Assembly: GCF_000242455.2 (NCBI RefSeq)
Contig: NC_019892.1
Coordinates: 8,318,744-8,382,743 of the forward strand
Source of the DNA: Singulisphaera acidiphila DSM 18658
GTDB lineage: Bacteria; Planctomycetota; Planctomycetia; Isosphaerales; Isosphaeraceae
Length of the DNA stretch: 64,000 bases
Direction: 5' to 3'
Within the stretch, counting starts at the first letter, position 1. Every line of letters begins with the position of its first letter. Below the pieces are notes generated by a model. That model had not been told where the DNA came from. It saw nothing but the letters and a program-made list of their open reading frames with translations, and ran no database searches. The position numbers and the translations under genes were made by a program. Positions 1 to 9,616 of the stretch are shown here, piece by piece.

Positions 1-592
1 CGATGTCCTCAATGGCAGGGCGACGGTACAGGTGCGGATCGAAGCCGCCCAGGTCGAGGAAATCCTGGCGGCGGATCGCGCCACAGCCGGTCCAGAAGGT
101 TCGCGCGGGCCTGGCCTCGGCGACGAACTCTCCCTGCTGGTGGACGAAGTGGTGGAGGAGATTACGGAACTGGCTGATCACCCCCGGATGCGTCGGGGCA
201 TCATCATACGAACCGAAGAGGGCGGACAGATTCGGATCGGCGTCGAACCGGCTCACAGCCCGAGACAGCGTCTGCCGATGAACGGCGACGTCGGCGTCGA
301 GGAAGAAGACGATCGAGGCCGTCGCCGTGTGGGCTCCGAGATTCCGTGCGGCCGCGGGCCCTAGCGCAGTCTCGTGGCGAACAACAATAGCGCCATACGA
401 CTCGGCCAGGGCGGCCGAATTGTCGGCTGAACCGTCATCGACGACGATTAGTTCAAAGTCAGCTTGGTCCGATTCACGAAGCCGCCGGAGGCAGCGCTCG
501 AAGTCGAGACCTCCGTTATGCACGGGGATCACGACCGAAAGCGGCGGCCTCCGCGGCTCCGGGTACGCCGGACCGGCGGGGACATCGTCCAT
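1..592 (-). CDS. GT2-family glycosyltransferase (5' part; runs off left edge)
   Basis: Only the first 197 codons are present; the gene continues beyond base 1. It transfers a sugar from a nucleotide-sugar donor, acceptor unknown. The N-terminus reads LSVVIPVHNGG, then ELIVVDDGSADNS, GPAAARNLGA and IVFFLDADV, which are the GT-A nucleotide-binding strands and the DXD metal site of family 2. A later FWTGCGAIRR and GGFDP, followed by an Ile-Glu-Asp at the edge, fit the acceptor region and the ED motif. The ATG at 592 has a GAGGGTGG stretch a few bases upstream. The fold assignment is firm; cell-wall, exopolysaccharide or glycolipid roles cannot be separated here. Confidence 0.9.
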   Translation of the reverse strand, partial: MDDVPAGPAYPEPRRPPLSVVIPVHNGGLDFERCLRRLRESDQADFELIVVDDGSADNSAALAESYGAIVVRHETALGPAAARNLGAHTATASIVFFLDADVAVHRQTLSRAVSRFDADPNLSALFGSYDDAPTHPGVISQFRNLLHHFVHQQGEFVAEARPARTFWTGCGAIRRQDFLDLGGFDPHLYRRPAIEDI

Positions 593-877
593 GATCCACC
601 CTCGCCCGTCAGAATTCGGACCCGTGCCGGAATGCGTCCCCGTCCTTGGGATCGCCCGAGCACGTGCCCAGACCGCCGTCAATCGAGGCGGAGCGGAAGT
701 CTTCTCAGAAGCCAAGTCGTAGGGTGTTTCGTCTTCGCAACCGTCCCGTCGCAGCAAGTCGCGACGTGCGGCGGAACTTTAGCCGGAACCGCCGGACCTG
801 TCAACGCAAGCCTGTCGGCAATCGTCCGCAACGACTTTAATCATTGAAACGCCCACCCAACCGGCTCGACGGCTCAA

Positions 878-2203
878 TTAACCGACAATCGCGCGGAGGG
901 CGTCCCTGGCTGCGTCGACGGTGTGATCGATGTCGGCATCGGTGTGCGCGGCCGAGACGAAGGCCGCCTCGAACTGACTGCAAGGAAGGTAGACGCCTCG
1001 CGCCAGCATCTCCCAGAAGAAGCGGCCGAACAAGGCAGTGTCGCTCCGCTTGGCATCCTCGTAGTCGTGGACCGGCCCTTGGTTGAAGAAGAGGGTCAGC
1101 ATGCTGCCGACGCGCTGGACGACGTGGGGGACCTTCGCATCACTGGCCGCCCGCCGCAAGCCGTCTTCGAGCCGGGCCGAGATCGCCTCGAGCCGCTCGT
1201 AAGGGGGCGACTCTCGGAGCATTCCCACCGTCGCCAGCCCGGCGGCCATCGCCAGCGGGTTGCCCGAGAGCGTCCCCGCCTGATAGATCGGTCCGGCGGG
1301 TGAGACGAAGTCCATCACCGCCGACTTCGCCCCGTACGCCGCAGCCGGCAGGCCGCCGCCGATGATCTTGCCCAGCGCAGTCATATCCGGATCGATCGCG
1401 AATCGTTCCTGGGCCCCTCCAAACGCAAGCCGGAAGCCCGTCATGACCTCATCAAACACGAGCATAACGCCATGTTTACGGGTCAGTTCGCGGATCTGCT
1501 CGAGATAGCCGGGCCGAGGCGGGACGAGGCCCATGTTGCCTGCGACCGGCTCGAGGATGACCGCCGCAACCTGCTCGGGGAATCGCTCAAACGCGGCGGC
1601 CACCGCCGAGACGTCATTGAACGGACAGAGGATCGTATCCTCGATCGCCCCTGGAGTGACGCCTGGGCTGTTGGGAAAGCCGAGCGTCGTCGCAGCCGAC
1701 CCTGCTTGAACGAGCAAGGAATCAACATGCCCGTGATAATGCCCCGTCATCTTGACGATCTTGTTCCGCCCGGTGACCCCGCGCGCCACCCGGATGGCCG
1801 ACATCGTCGCCTCGGTCCCCGACGAGACAAACCGAACCTTCTCGATCGACGGCACTGCCGCGACGACCGCCTCGGCAATGTCAACCTCGCGCGTCGTCGG
1901 CGCTCCGAAGCTCGACCCATGATCGAGCGCTTCGACCACCGCGTGCCGGACCGTCGGATGAGCATGCCCGAAGATCATCGGACCCCACGAGCCGATATAG
2001 TCGATGTATTGATGCCCGTCGATATCGTAGAGATACGCCCCCTCTGCGCGGGCCATGAACGGCGGCTCACCGCCGACCGCCCCAAACGCCCGCGCGGGGC
2101 TGTTGACCCCTCCGGGAATCACCTTACAGGCGCGAAGGAACGCCTCATGGCTACGGGAAAGGTCGTACTCGGGCTTCGACGTCGCCGGCGTCTTCGGTTC
2201 CAT
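878..2203 (-). CDS. hemL: glutamate-1-semialdehyde 2,1-aminomutase
   Basis: PLP enzyme that converts glutamate-1-semialdehyde to 5-aminolevulinate, the C5-pathway entry to heme and other tetrapyrroles, in the cytoplasm. The protein opens with the family stretch KVIPGGVNSPARAF, has VRFVSSGTEATMSAIRVARG for PLP phosphate binding, LVFDEVMTGFR, and the Schiff-base lysine in ALGKIIGGGLP at about residue 279. The ATG at 2203 gives 441 residues, close to the usual 430; the frame stays open to a TTG at 2284, which would add 27 unconserved residues. It lies downstream of a CNNM-type gene and hemB on the same strand, with gaps of about 280 and 360 bases, so separate promoters are likely although the two heme genes are near each other. 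Confidence 0.96.
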   Translation of the reverse strand: MEPKTPATSKPEYDLSRSHEAFLRACKVIPGGVNSPARAFGAVGGEPPFMARAEGAYLYDIDGHQYIDYIGSWGPMIFGHAHPTVRHAVVEALDHGSSFGAPTTREVDIAEAVVAAVPSIEKVRFVSSGTEATMSAIRVARGVTGRNKIVKMTGHYHGHVDSLLVQAGSAATTLGFPNSPGVTPGAIEDTILCPFNDVSAVAAAFERFPEQVAAVILEPVAGNMGLVPPRPGYLEQIRELTRKHGVMLVFDEVMTGFRLAFGGAQERFAIDPDMTALGKIIGGGLPAAAYGAKSAVMDFVSPAGPIYQAGTLSGNPLAMAAGLATVGMLRESPPYERLEAISARLEDGLRRAASDAKVPHVVQRVGSMLTLFFNQGPVHDYEDAKRSDTALFGRFFWEMLARGVYLPCSQFEAAFVSAAHTDADIDHTVDAARDALRAIVG

Positions 2204-2482
2204 GGTCGTGACTTGCTCACAGAGTTCCGGCGTGCTCAGCACGCCGTCAGGATATCGATCGATCGTCGCTGTACCACCAATCAATGGCTCAGGAGATCGG
2301 GGACGGATGCAAAAAAATATCGCAACGGCTCCGCCACTCCATTGATGTCTTAATCATCACAAAGAGCGAAAGTTCTGAGGAACGGGAGCCATCACCAAGG
2401 CCTCAAGGCTACCAAGTCGCCCGCCCCTTCAACAGGTCGCCACCGGGGAAATCCAGGCTCCCAGCACGGGGGATGACCACAC

Positions 2483-3781
2483 TCAAAGTTTCCTCTCACA
2501 ACGGGCCACCAGTAACCGATCGACCCGGTTGGCGTCCATGTCCATGACCTCGAACTTCAACTCGCCCCAGACGAAGCTGTCCGCCACCGTCGGGATCCTG
2601 CCCATCTGTGTGACGACGAATCCGGCCAGGGTCCGATAGTCCCCCTCGGGAAGCCGGATCGGCTCGAAAATGTCGCCGAACTCGTCGATCGAGAGCATCC
2701 CGTCGAGCAGCCAGGAGCCATCCGACCGCTGCACGGCCATCGGATCGTCGCCCTCGGGCTCGGAGGGCATCCCACCGACGATCGCCTCGAGGATGTCGTT
2801 GAGCGTCAGCAACCCTTCGACCAGGCCGTACTCGTCGAGCACCAGGGCGATGTGCGTGCCCGTGTTCTTGAACATTTCCAGGACTTTCAGTCCGGTCATT
2901 CCTTCATAGATAAGCAAGGGCACGATCAAAAGTCCCTTGAAATCATAAGGCCGCCCCGCGAATCCGCGAACAAGCAGGTCTTTGACCTGAATAACCCCGA
3001 GCACGTTGTCCAGCGTGCCGTCGCTCACCGGGAACCGTGAATGAGGACTCTCGGTGATCTTGCGGCGGACTTCGTCGGGCGAGTCGGCCACGTCGATCCA
3101 GATGACCTCCGTCCTGGGGGTCATCAACGCGGATGCTCGCTTATCGCCCAGGCGGAAAACTCGCTTGACGATTTCGTGTTCCACTTCCTCGAGAACCCCA
3201 GTCTTGGCCCCCTCCTTGACCAGAGCCCGAATTTCTTCCTCCGTGACCGTGGGTTCCGTGGACGGCCGGATCCCGAGTAACCGGAGGACGATCTCGGTCG
3301 AAACGCTCAGGAGTTTGATGATCGGCACACCGACGACCGACAGCAGTCTCAAGGGAGCAGCCACGATGGAAGCGATCCGCTCAGGATTGCTCAACGCCAA
3401 CCGCTTGGGCACCAGTTCGCCGAGGATCAGGGAGAGGTAGGTGATGCCCGCGACCACGACGGTCAGGCCGATCGTCTCGCCATAGGGCGCCAGCCTCGGG
3501 ATCTGCCCCAACCTGGCGGCGATTTTTTCGGCGATGGTGGCCCCGCCGAACACCCCGGCCAGCGTACCGATCAAGGTGATCCCAACCTGAACGGTGGAAA
3601 GAAAACGGTTGGGGTCGTTCGCCATCTCCAGAGCGATGCGGGCCCGCCGATTCCCCTCGTCGGCCCATTGCCGGAGCCGTGCCTTGCGTGAGACGACGAT
3701 GGCCATCTCCGACATGGCAAAGATCCCGCTGGCCGCAATCAGCAGCAAAATGAAAAGCACTTCAATCAGGACGGTCGACAT
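2483..3781 (-). CDS. hemolysin-family membrane protein (DUF21/CNNM, CBS pair, CorC_HlyC)
   Basis: Inner-membrane protein of the CNNM/CorC family, whose members are linked to Mg2+/Co2+ efflux; the cation is not shown here. Residues 1 to about 190 form the DUF21 domain, with a hydrophobic start (LFILLLIAASGIFAMSEMA) and further segments near VGITLIGTLAGVFGG and VVVAGITYLSLILGELVPK. A CBS pair follows (MTPRTEVIWIDVADSPDEV, SRFPVSDGTLDNVLGVIQVK, then LVLDEYGLVEGLLTLNDILE). The C-terminal CorC_HlyC domain has EGDYRTLAGFVVTQMGRIP. At 432 residues it is full length. It sits between hemB and hemL with no overlap, so no operon is proven. Confidence 0.93.
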   Translation of the reverse strand: MSTVLIEVLFILLLIAASGIFAMSEMAIVVSRKARLRQWADEGNRRARIALEMANDPNRFLSTVQVGITLIGTLAGVFGGATIAEKIAARLGQIPRLAPYGETIGLTVVVAGITYLSLILGELVPKRLALSNPERIASIVAAPLRLLSVVGVPIIKLLSVSTEIVLRLLGIRPSTEPTVTEEEIRALVKEGAKTGVLEEVEHEIVKRVFRLGDKRASALMTPRTEVIWIDVADSPDEVRRKITESPHSRFPVSDGTLDNVLGVIQVKDLLVRGFAGRPYDFKGLLIVPLLIYEGMTGLKVLEMFKNTGTHIALVLDEYGLVEGLLTLNDILEAIVGGMPSEPEGDDPMAVQRSDGSWLLDGMLSIDEFGDIFEPIRLPEGDYRTLAGFVVTQMGRIPTVADSFVWGELKFEVMDMDANRVDRLLVARCERKL

Positions 3782-4142
3782 CAGCGGGACCTCAACGGAT
3801 TCGTTCTCATCAAAACGGCGCGAAGCACGGCCAGCTCAGCCCGTTTTGAAGTCACCAGCAAACACACCGGGACCCGCTCGCGGATTCGGAGAAAGCCAAG
3901 AAGCGGCCCCCCAGACGAACCACGGCAAATTCACGACTATTAATTTTTCAGCCACCAACATCACAAAGATTTCAAAAACTTACATCGGCATAAATCAAGG
4001 AGACTGGCAACGATGTTGAGCGGGCCTGGTCTCCAGATCCCAGGGCTCTCCGCGGCGGAACGGCAAGCAAGCGTGCAATGCTGACGATGACGACCATCAG
4101 TCCCAAGGAGGTGTTGCCGATTCTTCGATTCAGGGACATCGA
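3782..4142. other. intergenic region between the CNNM-type gene and hemB
   Basis: No supported gene in these 361 bases; the short frames here have no recognisable content. A locally A+T-rich patch at about 3936-3996 stands out from the G+C-rich surroundings and could hold the promoter for the minus-strand CNNM-type gene. I did not find a convincing -35/-10 pair. Confidence 0.5.
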
Positions 4143-5150
4143 TCAGCCCCCGCGAAGCCACCGCGCGGCGTCGAGTGCGTGATAGGTAATGATCATATCA
4201 GCCCCGGCGCGTTTGAAGCCGGTGAGAGTCTCGAGCACGATCCGCCGTTCGTCGATCCAGCCGTTGGCGGCGGCGGCTTTGACCATCGCGTATTCGCCCG
4301 AGACATTGTAGACGGCGACGGGAACGCGGAATTCGGCTTTGACCCGGCGCACGATGTCCATATAGGCTAAGGCCGGCTTGACCATAACCATGTCGGCCCC
4401 TTCGGCGAGGTCGATCTCAACTTCGCGAATGGCCTCATCGCTGTTGGCGGAATCCATCTGGTAGGTCCGCCGATCGCCAAACGAGGGAGTGCTTTCGGCA
4501 GCCTCGCGGAACGGCCCGTAGTAGGCGCTGGCGAACTTGGCCGCGTATGAGAGGATTGGCACCCCGGGGAACCCCGCACCGTCGAGACCGGAGCGAATCG
4601 CGGCGACCATCCCGTCCATCATTCCCGAGGGGGCGATCACATCGGCCCCGGCCCGGGCGTGACTGACCGCCTGCTCGGCCAGGAGCGGCAACGTGGCGTC
4701 GTTGTCCACGTCGACCCGCCCCGCCGTCTCGGTCAGCGGGCCGCAATGGCCGTGGTCGGTGTATTCACAAAAGCAGACGTCGGTGATGACGAGCAGCTCG
4801 GGGGCCTGCCGCTTGATCAGCCGCACCGCTTCCTGGACGATTCCCTGCTCCTGGGAGGCCGCCGAACCGGTTGCGTCCTTGTGCTCGGGAATTCCGAACA
4901 GGAGGACGGAGGGGATCCCCAACTCGACGACCTCGGCTACCGCCTCACCGAGTCGGTCGAGCGAGAACTGGTACTGGCCGGGCATCGAGCGGATCTCCCT
5001 GCGCAGGTTCGTGCCGTGGTAGACGAACAAGGGATAGATCAGGTCATCGACGGTAAGCCGATGCTCGCGGACCAGGTCGCGGAGCCGGGAATGGCTGCGC
5101 AGGCGCCTCGGACGATGGAGCGGGTGGCCGGCGTCGTGCGGAAACGTCAT
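4143..5150 (-). CDS. hemB: porphobilinogen synthase (5-aminolevulinate dehydratase)
   Basis: Condenses two 5-aminolevulinates to porphobilinogen, the step after HemL. The zinc-binding cysteines are visible in DVCFCEYTDHGHCG (Cys-X-Cys-X7-Cys, the zinc form of the family). The two Schiff-base lysines lie in SYAAKFASAYYGPFR and MVMVKPALAYMDI. The ATG at 5150 gives 335 residues, normal for the family; in-frame GTG and TTG codons just upstream (5153, 5165) would add only a few residues. A TTGGGA stretch lies about 10 bases upstream of the ATG. Same strand as the CNNM-type gene and hemL, all reading left. Confidence 0.96.
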   Translation of the reverse strand: MTFPHDAGHPLHRPRRLRSHSRLRDLVREHRLTVDDLIYPLFVYHGTNLRREIRSMPGQYQFSLDRLGEAVAEVVELGIPSVLLFGIPEHKDATGSAASQEQGIVQEAVRLIKRQAPELLVITDVCFCEYTDHGHCGPLTETAGRVDVDNDATLPLLAEQAVSHARAGADVIAPSGMMDGMVAAIRSGLDGAGFPGVPILSYAAKFASAYYGPFREAAESTPSFGDRRTYQMDSANSDEAIREVEIDLAEGADMVMVKPALAYMDIVRRVKAEFRVPVAVYNVSGEYAMVKAAAANGWIDERRIVLETLTGFKRAGADMIITYHALDAARWLRGG

Positions 5151-5367
5151 CACGCAAATTCCCAAGTAACAAAAAAAAGTCGTGTCGGGATCCGAAATCG
5201 GACTCGGCGGACCAGGCGAGGCTCCCAGACTCTTCAGCTTAACGCGAGACCTGCGGAGTCGTCGAGACGGAGGACGTTCGGCTTGACGAACCTCCCATTC
5301 TCGGCTATTACCCCGGCTTGACCTATCTTATCTCTCGGCTCCCGCTCGGATTCGGGAGGATTGTTTG

Positions 5368-6498
5368 GTGCCCTGGTTCGACCCGCGAATCGCCGCGCTG
5401 GTGCTCGGCCTGCTGGTGATGGGACCGGCCGGCTCTGCCGCGGACCTGCCCAGGGCCGCCGAAGTGATTGCGTCTGAGCTCGACGTTTTCGACGAGCCGG
5501 ACGATCGCTCGGTGGCATCGGGGCAGCTCCAGCAGGGAGACCGGGTGGTTGTGCGCGCGGTCGGAACCGACGGCTGGCTGACGATCGAGCCTCCACCCGG
5601 CTCGTTCCTCTGGGTCGAGCAATCGGCGATCGATCCTCCGGCTGGCCTCGGGCCGGCGCGGGTCGACGTGGCGCAAACGCGGGTTCGCTCGGGCATCCCC
5701 GAAGCCAAGATGCCGGGGCCGCCGGGCAGGTCTCTGCCGCGCGGTAAGGTGGTTCGCCTCATCGATCGGCCGCCGCTGACCGTCGGCAAGAAGACATGGC
5801 GGGCGATCGCTCCCCTGGCGGGCGAGGTCCGCCACATCCGTGCCGACGGGGTCGAGTGGGTCCCCTCCCCGACAACCACACAGGCACCCGCCGAACCGGC
5901 TCAAGAGACCCGGGCGGCCTTCTCGGCGGAAGGTTCCCTGCCCAATCCTCCCCCGGAGATCGCGGCGGAGATCGCGAGGATCGAGTTGAGCCATCGCTCA
6001 ATTCTCCGTGATTCGATCGAGCACTGGCGGCTCGATTCGATCCGCCTGCGGTATGAGGGCCTGCTCAAACGTGTTACCGACTCGGCCTCGAGCCAGGCAA
6101 TTCAGGCGCGGCTCGACCTCGTCGCGCGGCACGAGGCAGCGGCGGAATCCGCCCGGAAGATCGAGGCGATCCTGGAGAAAAGCCGAAACCGCGACCGCAA
6201 GCTGGCGCTCTACTTACGGCGACTCGCAGTGGCCGAGGAGCCGCAAGAGCGTCCCTACGACGCCAAGGGGATGATCCAACCCTCGTCGCACAAGGTCGAC
6301 GGCCAGAAAGTCTTCGCCCTGATCGGCCCCAAGGGAACGGCAGTCGCCTATCTGAACATCCCGGCCGGGCTCGATCCGTCTCGGTTGACGGCGCGCAACG
6401 TCGGCGTTCGGGGAAGCGTTCATTACAATGAGTCGTTGCGAGCGCAACTGATCACGGTTCGTGACCTCGAGCCGCTCGACGGAAAAGAGAGAAAATAA
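5368..6498 (+). CDS. secreted protein with SH3-like domains
   Basis: Function unknown. A signal peptide is visible (IAALVLGLLVMGPAGSAA, cleavage near residue 25). Two SH3b-like stretches follow, at roughly residues 30-85 (QQGDRVVVRAVGTDGWLTI) and 95-150 (SLPRGKVVRLIDRPPL). A charged, helical, probably coiled-coil part occupies about 195-285, and a small beta domain ends the protein (KVFALIGPKGTAVAYL). The GTG at 5368 is chosen because CGGGAGGA lies 7-8 bases upstream; a TTG one codon earlier is the alternative. Bases 6497-6528, right at the stop, can pair (AAGGCC with GGCCTT, inner GGG with CCC) but have no T-run. Probably acts in the periplasm or at the envelope. Confidence 0.75.
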   Translation: MPWFDPRIAALVLGLLVMGPAGSAADLPRAAEVIASELDVFDEPDDRSVASGQLQQGDRVVVRAVGTDGWLTIEPPPGSFLWVEQSAIDPPAGLGPARVDVAQTRVRSGIPEAKMPGPPGRSLPRGKVVRLIDRPPLTVGKKTWRAIAPLAGEVRHIRADGVEWVPSPTTTQAPAEPAQETRAAFSAEGSLPNPPPEIAAEIARIELSHRSILRDSIEHWRLDSIRLRYEGLLKRVTDSASSQAIQARLDLVARHEAAAESARKIEAILEKSRNRDRKLALYLRRLAVAEEPQERPYDAKGMIQPSSHKVDGQKVFALIGPKGTAVAYLNIPAGLDPSRLTARNVGVRGSVHYNESLRAQLITVRDLEPLDGKERK

Positions 6499-6676
6499 GG
6501 CCAAGGGGAGGAATCGCTACCCGGCCTTGCCGTGGGAGGTGGGCTCGAGGACTGTAGAGGTGAATCCCAACGGTCGGGCCGGTTGGAAATACAGCCGGGC
6601 AACCGACTTTGCATCGGTTCCCGGCCACTCGTTTGTAAACGTCTGAATGCTCAGATAAGGCGATCGCGAGGGATCG

Positions 6677-8020
6677 TCAGTCCTTCTTTGCGGCCGCCTC
6701 TTCGGATTTCTCTTTGATGAGCGACTTGCCCGCCAGCAAGGCGTCGATGTCCTTGCTGAGGGTCTCACCGGTCTGCTGGCCGACGTACGCAGCCTGAACG
6801 ATCCCCTTGCCGTCGAGAATGACGAGCGTCGGGATCGCCTGGACCGAGAACGCATTGCCGATCGCCTGCGTGGGGTCGAGGGCGATCAGGCCGACCTTGG
6901 TGCCGGTCAGCACGACCTTCTTCTCTTCGAGCGTCTTCTCGACATGCTTGCGGAGTTCGGGGAGCTCGCGCGGTTCTTCGTCCTGGCTGAGGGCGACGAT
7001 GACGACGTCCTTATTGTTCTTGGCGTAGCCTTCGATCATCTTCTGGACTTCGGGAAGCTCCTTGATGCAGGGGCCGCACCAGGTCGCCCAGAAGTCGAGC
7101 AGGACGATCTTACCCGCCAGGTCAGCCTTGGTGACGGTCTTGGTCTTGTCGCCATCAAGCACCGTCAGGGTGAAGTCGGGGGAGGGCTTGCCCACGAGCT
7201 TCTGAGCGACCGCGCTGGGATCTTCCGCCTCGGCTTTCGTAAGCGAGTCAACCTTCTTGAACTCCTTGGGAGGGGCGAAGGCAAACGCATCGGCGGCCGG
7301 CGCCTTGGTTGAGACCGTCCCGGCGTCCCAGCCGAACTGGTCGATGGTAACCTTGTTCCCTCCGGCGGCGGTCTTGGCCAAGATCTCGGGGTCGATCACC
7401 AGGTTGATTTTCTTGAGCAGCTTCGTCTCAGGGTCGACGAGCATCTCGAAGTCGGGTCCTTCCTTGCGATCCAGCATCAGCGACAGGCCCTCCTTACGCT
7501 CCGGGCCCAGCTTCAGCGCACCATCGAGTTCCTCGACCAATTTCGACGGATCTTCGCCGACCAACAGGTTCAAGAGGATGAACATCGGCGGCCCGGTCGG
7601 CCCGCCGAAGATGGCCGAACCGACCGGCCCCTGCCGGAACGTTTCGAACGTGATCGTATTGGGGGCGTCGACCGAGAGGTATTGCTTGAGCGGTTCGACC
7701 GACGTGGTCAGAGTCTTGCCGTCGCTGACCAGCCGGACCAGACCTGCGTCGAGATCGACCTTGTTCGGGCGCGCGAGCGACAGGCGAAGCGGCGACGATT
7801 GGTTCTTCGGCTTGCCGTTCTCGCTGATGTTGAGGACGAACTTCCCTTGATCGGCGTACGAGGTCAGTCCCTTGTACGTCTTGATCACCTCGTCGAGCAG
7901 TTGCTTCGCTTTGGGATCGGCCGGGGGGGGCTCCGCATGGGCCGCCATTGCCGCCCCACCGGCCAGCGCCACCAGACAGGCTAGCCCGCAGAGCATGGTT
8001 CGGGGTGAGTAAGAATGCAC
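6677..8020 (-). CDS. TlpA-type thioredoxin-fold protein with N-terminal DUF2092-like domain
   Basis: Predicted exported redox protein. Residues 1-29 look like a signal peptide (LACLVALAGGAAMAAHA). Residues about 35-260 resemble the DUF2092/LolA-like beta domain common in planctomycetes. The C-terminal 165 residues are an AhpC/TSA-TlpA thioredoxin domain with the active site FWATWCGPCIKELPEV and the cis-Pro region AIPTLVILDGKG. Both cysteines are intact, so thiol-disulfide activity outside the cytoplasm is expected; the partner is unknown. The start is a GTG at 8020 with GAAGGA about 10 bases upstream. It reads away from ribBA on the same strand, 149 bases after that gene's stop. Confidence 0.88.
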   Translation of the reverse strand: MHSYSPRTMLCGLACLVALAGGAAMAAHAEPPPADPKAKQLLDEVIKTYKGLTSYADQGKFVLNISENGKPKNQSSPLRLSLARPNKVDLDAGLVRLVSDGKTLTTSVEPLKQYLSVDAPNTITFETFRQGPVGSAIFGGPTGPPMFILLNLLVGEDPSKLVEELDGALKLGPERKEGLSLMLDRKEGPDFEMLVDPETKLLKKINLVIDPEILAKTAAGGNKVTIDQFGWDAGTVSTKAPAADAFAFAPPKEFKKVDSLTKAEAEDPSAVAQKLVGKPSPDFTLTVLDGDKTKTVTKADLAGKIVLLDFWATWCGPCIKELPEVQKMIEGYAKNNKDVVIVALSQDEEPRELPELRKHVEKTLEEKKVVLTGTKVGLIALDPTQAIGNAFSVQAIPTLVILDGKGIVQAAYVGQQTGETLSKDIDALLAGKSLIKEKSEEAAAKKD

Positions 8021-8109
8021 GAGGGTATGTCCTTCGGGTAATTCGGACCAACGACCCTCCGCCCGGGTCTGAACCCGCTCGCGGAGAGAAACAGGTTTAA
8101 TTCTCTCAT

Positions 8110-8163
8110 GAAGAGCAACGCCGGAACCAGCCAGCCGGGCCGCTCTTCACCCCCTTTTTTTTT
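8110..8163 (+). terminator. possible rho-independent terminator, plus-strand orientation
   Basis: GAAGAGC (8110-8116) pairs with GCTCTTC (8142-8148), with an inner CCGG/CCGG pairing, followed by nine T residues at 8155-8163. The orientation serves a plus-strand transcript, yet both flanking genes read on the minus strand. It may stop antisense transcription, or the T-run may be chance. Confidence 0.35.
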
Positions 8164-8169
8164 CTTCGA

Positions 8170-9399
8170 TCAACCAGGTCCATTTCGTTCGCCAGTCGGC
8201 AATAAATGGCCCATCTTATCACGCTTGGTAGCCAGGTACTTGGTTCTCTCGGCTTCCTCGGGAGCGATGATCGGCACCTGGTCGACCACTTGGAGGCCGT
8301 GCCCCTGAATGACGAAGGCGTCGACCTTCTTGGGGTTGTTCGTCAAGAGCCGGACCTTGGTCAGGCCGAGGTCCTGGAGGATTTGCAGCCCCACACCATA
8401 GTCGCGCGGATCGGCCGGGAAGCCGAGTGCCTGATTGGCTTCGACGGTATCCAAGCCCTGGTCTTGGAGCTCGTACGCTTTGAACTTCTCGATCAGGCCG
8501 ATCCCGCGCCCCTCCTGCGGCAGGTAGAGCAAGGCACCGACCCCTTCGCGACCGATCATTTCGAGGGCGAGATGGAGCTGGTCGCCGCAATCGCAACGGA
8601 GCGAGTCGAGCAGGTCGCCGGTGAAGCAGGACGAGTGGATCCGGACCAGAGGGGCCTCCACCGAAAGCAGGTCGCCCATCGCGAACACGATCGGGTTGTT
8701 CTCGGGTTCATGCTTGACCCCATAGCCGATGACCCGCCCCTTGCCGTAGCGTGAGGGGAGTTCGGCCTCGGCCAGGCGATGCACGAGCTTCTCCCGACGC
8801 CTCCGATAACCGATCAGCATCTCAATCGAGACGATCGGCAGGTTGAACTTGGTGGCGATCTCGTGGAGCCGCTCTCGGCTGGCGACGCCGGTCCCGTCGA
8901 GAATCTCGATGAGCACCCCCGCCGGAGCAAGACCAGCCAGGCGCGCCAGGTCGACCGTGGCCTCGGTATGCCCCGCGCGACGGAGCACTCCCCCCTCCTT
9001 GGCGATCAGGGCCGGGACATGTCCGGGGCGAACCAGGTCGGTGGGGCGAGTCGTCGGATCGACGATCGCGCGGATCGTCCGGGCCCGCTCCTCCGCGCTA
9101 ATGCCGGTGCGGCACGACTTGTGGTCGACCATGACGGTAAACGAGCAGCCGTGGGGCGCGGTATTTGTCTCGACCATCGGGTTCAGATCGAGTCGCTTGG
9201 CCTGGTCGGGCATGATCGGAACGCACAACTGCCCGCGCCCCTCCGTGATCATGAACTCGACCGTCTCAGGCGTGATCCGATCGGCCGCGGCAACGAAATC
9301 GCCTTCGTTCTCACGGCTTTCGTCGTCGACCACGATGACCACGCGCCCCTCGGACATGGCCTGGAGAGCGTCCTCGATCTTCGAGAATTGATAGGGCAT
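8170..9399 (-). CDS. ribBA: bifunctional 3,4-dihydroxy-2-butanone-4-phosphate synthase / GTP cyclohydrolase II
   Basis: Supplies both branches of riboflavin synthesis: ribulose-5-P to dihydroxybutanone phosphate (RibB half, residues 1 to about 205) and GTP to the diaminopyrimidine precursor (RibA half, about 210 to 409). RibB motifs: VVDDESRENEGDFV, PHGCSFTVMVDHK and RAGHTEATVDLARLAG. RibA motifs: the zinc site SSCFTGDLLDSLRCDCGDQL (Cys-X10-Cys-X-Cys), LYLPQEGRGIGL and LLTNNPKKV. The ATG at 9399 is chosen because MPYQFSKIEDAL matches the family start and GAGAGG lies about 10 bases upstream; the frame stays open to 9474. No FMN riboswitch was recognised in the 217 bases upstream. Confidence 0.96.
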   Translation of the reverse strand: MPYQFSKIEDALQAMSEGRVVIVVDDESRENEGDFVAAADRITPETVEFMITEGRGQLCVPIMPDQAKRLDLNPMVETNTAPHGCSFTVMVDHKSCRTGISAEERARTIRAIVDPTTRPTDLVRPGHVPALIAKEGGVLRRAGHTEATVDLARLAGLAPAGVLIEILDGTGVASRERLHEIATKFNLPIVSIEMLIGYRRRREKLVHRLAEAELPSRYGKGRVIGYGVKHEPENNPIVFAMGDLLSVEAPLVRIHSSCFTGDLLDSLRCDCGDQLHLALEMIGREGVGALLYLPQEGRGIGLIEKFKAYELQDQGLDTVEANQALGFPADPRDYGVGLQILQDLGLTKVRLLTNNPKKVDAFVIQGHGLQVVDQVPIIAPEEAERTKYLATKRDKMGHLLPTGERNGPG

Positions 9400-9616
9400 C
9401 GGACTCGACCTCTCCGAAAGACAAAGGCAAACGGCCACGGGACCCGAGGAGCAACCGTCCTCATTGGGGATCATTCACCACTTGCCCCATTGTAGGGGAA
9501 CCCGGCTAGGTGCGCACACTGATTCTCCGGGGAGTTCTTCAACACCACCGTCCCAAAGCCGCCGGGGAAGGCCGGTTCCCATTGCCAATCCGACCGAGGC
9601 GCGGCACATTGCCAGG

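Noticed and set aside
9400..9616. Possible FMN riboswitch upstream of ribBA
   Set aside because: I looked for the conserved RFN core and did not recognise it.
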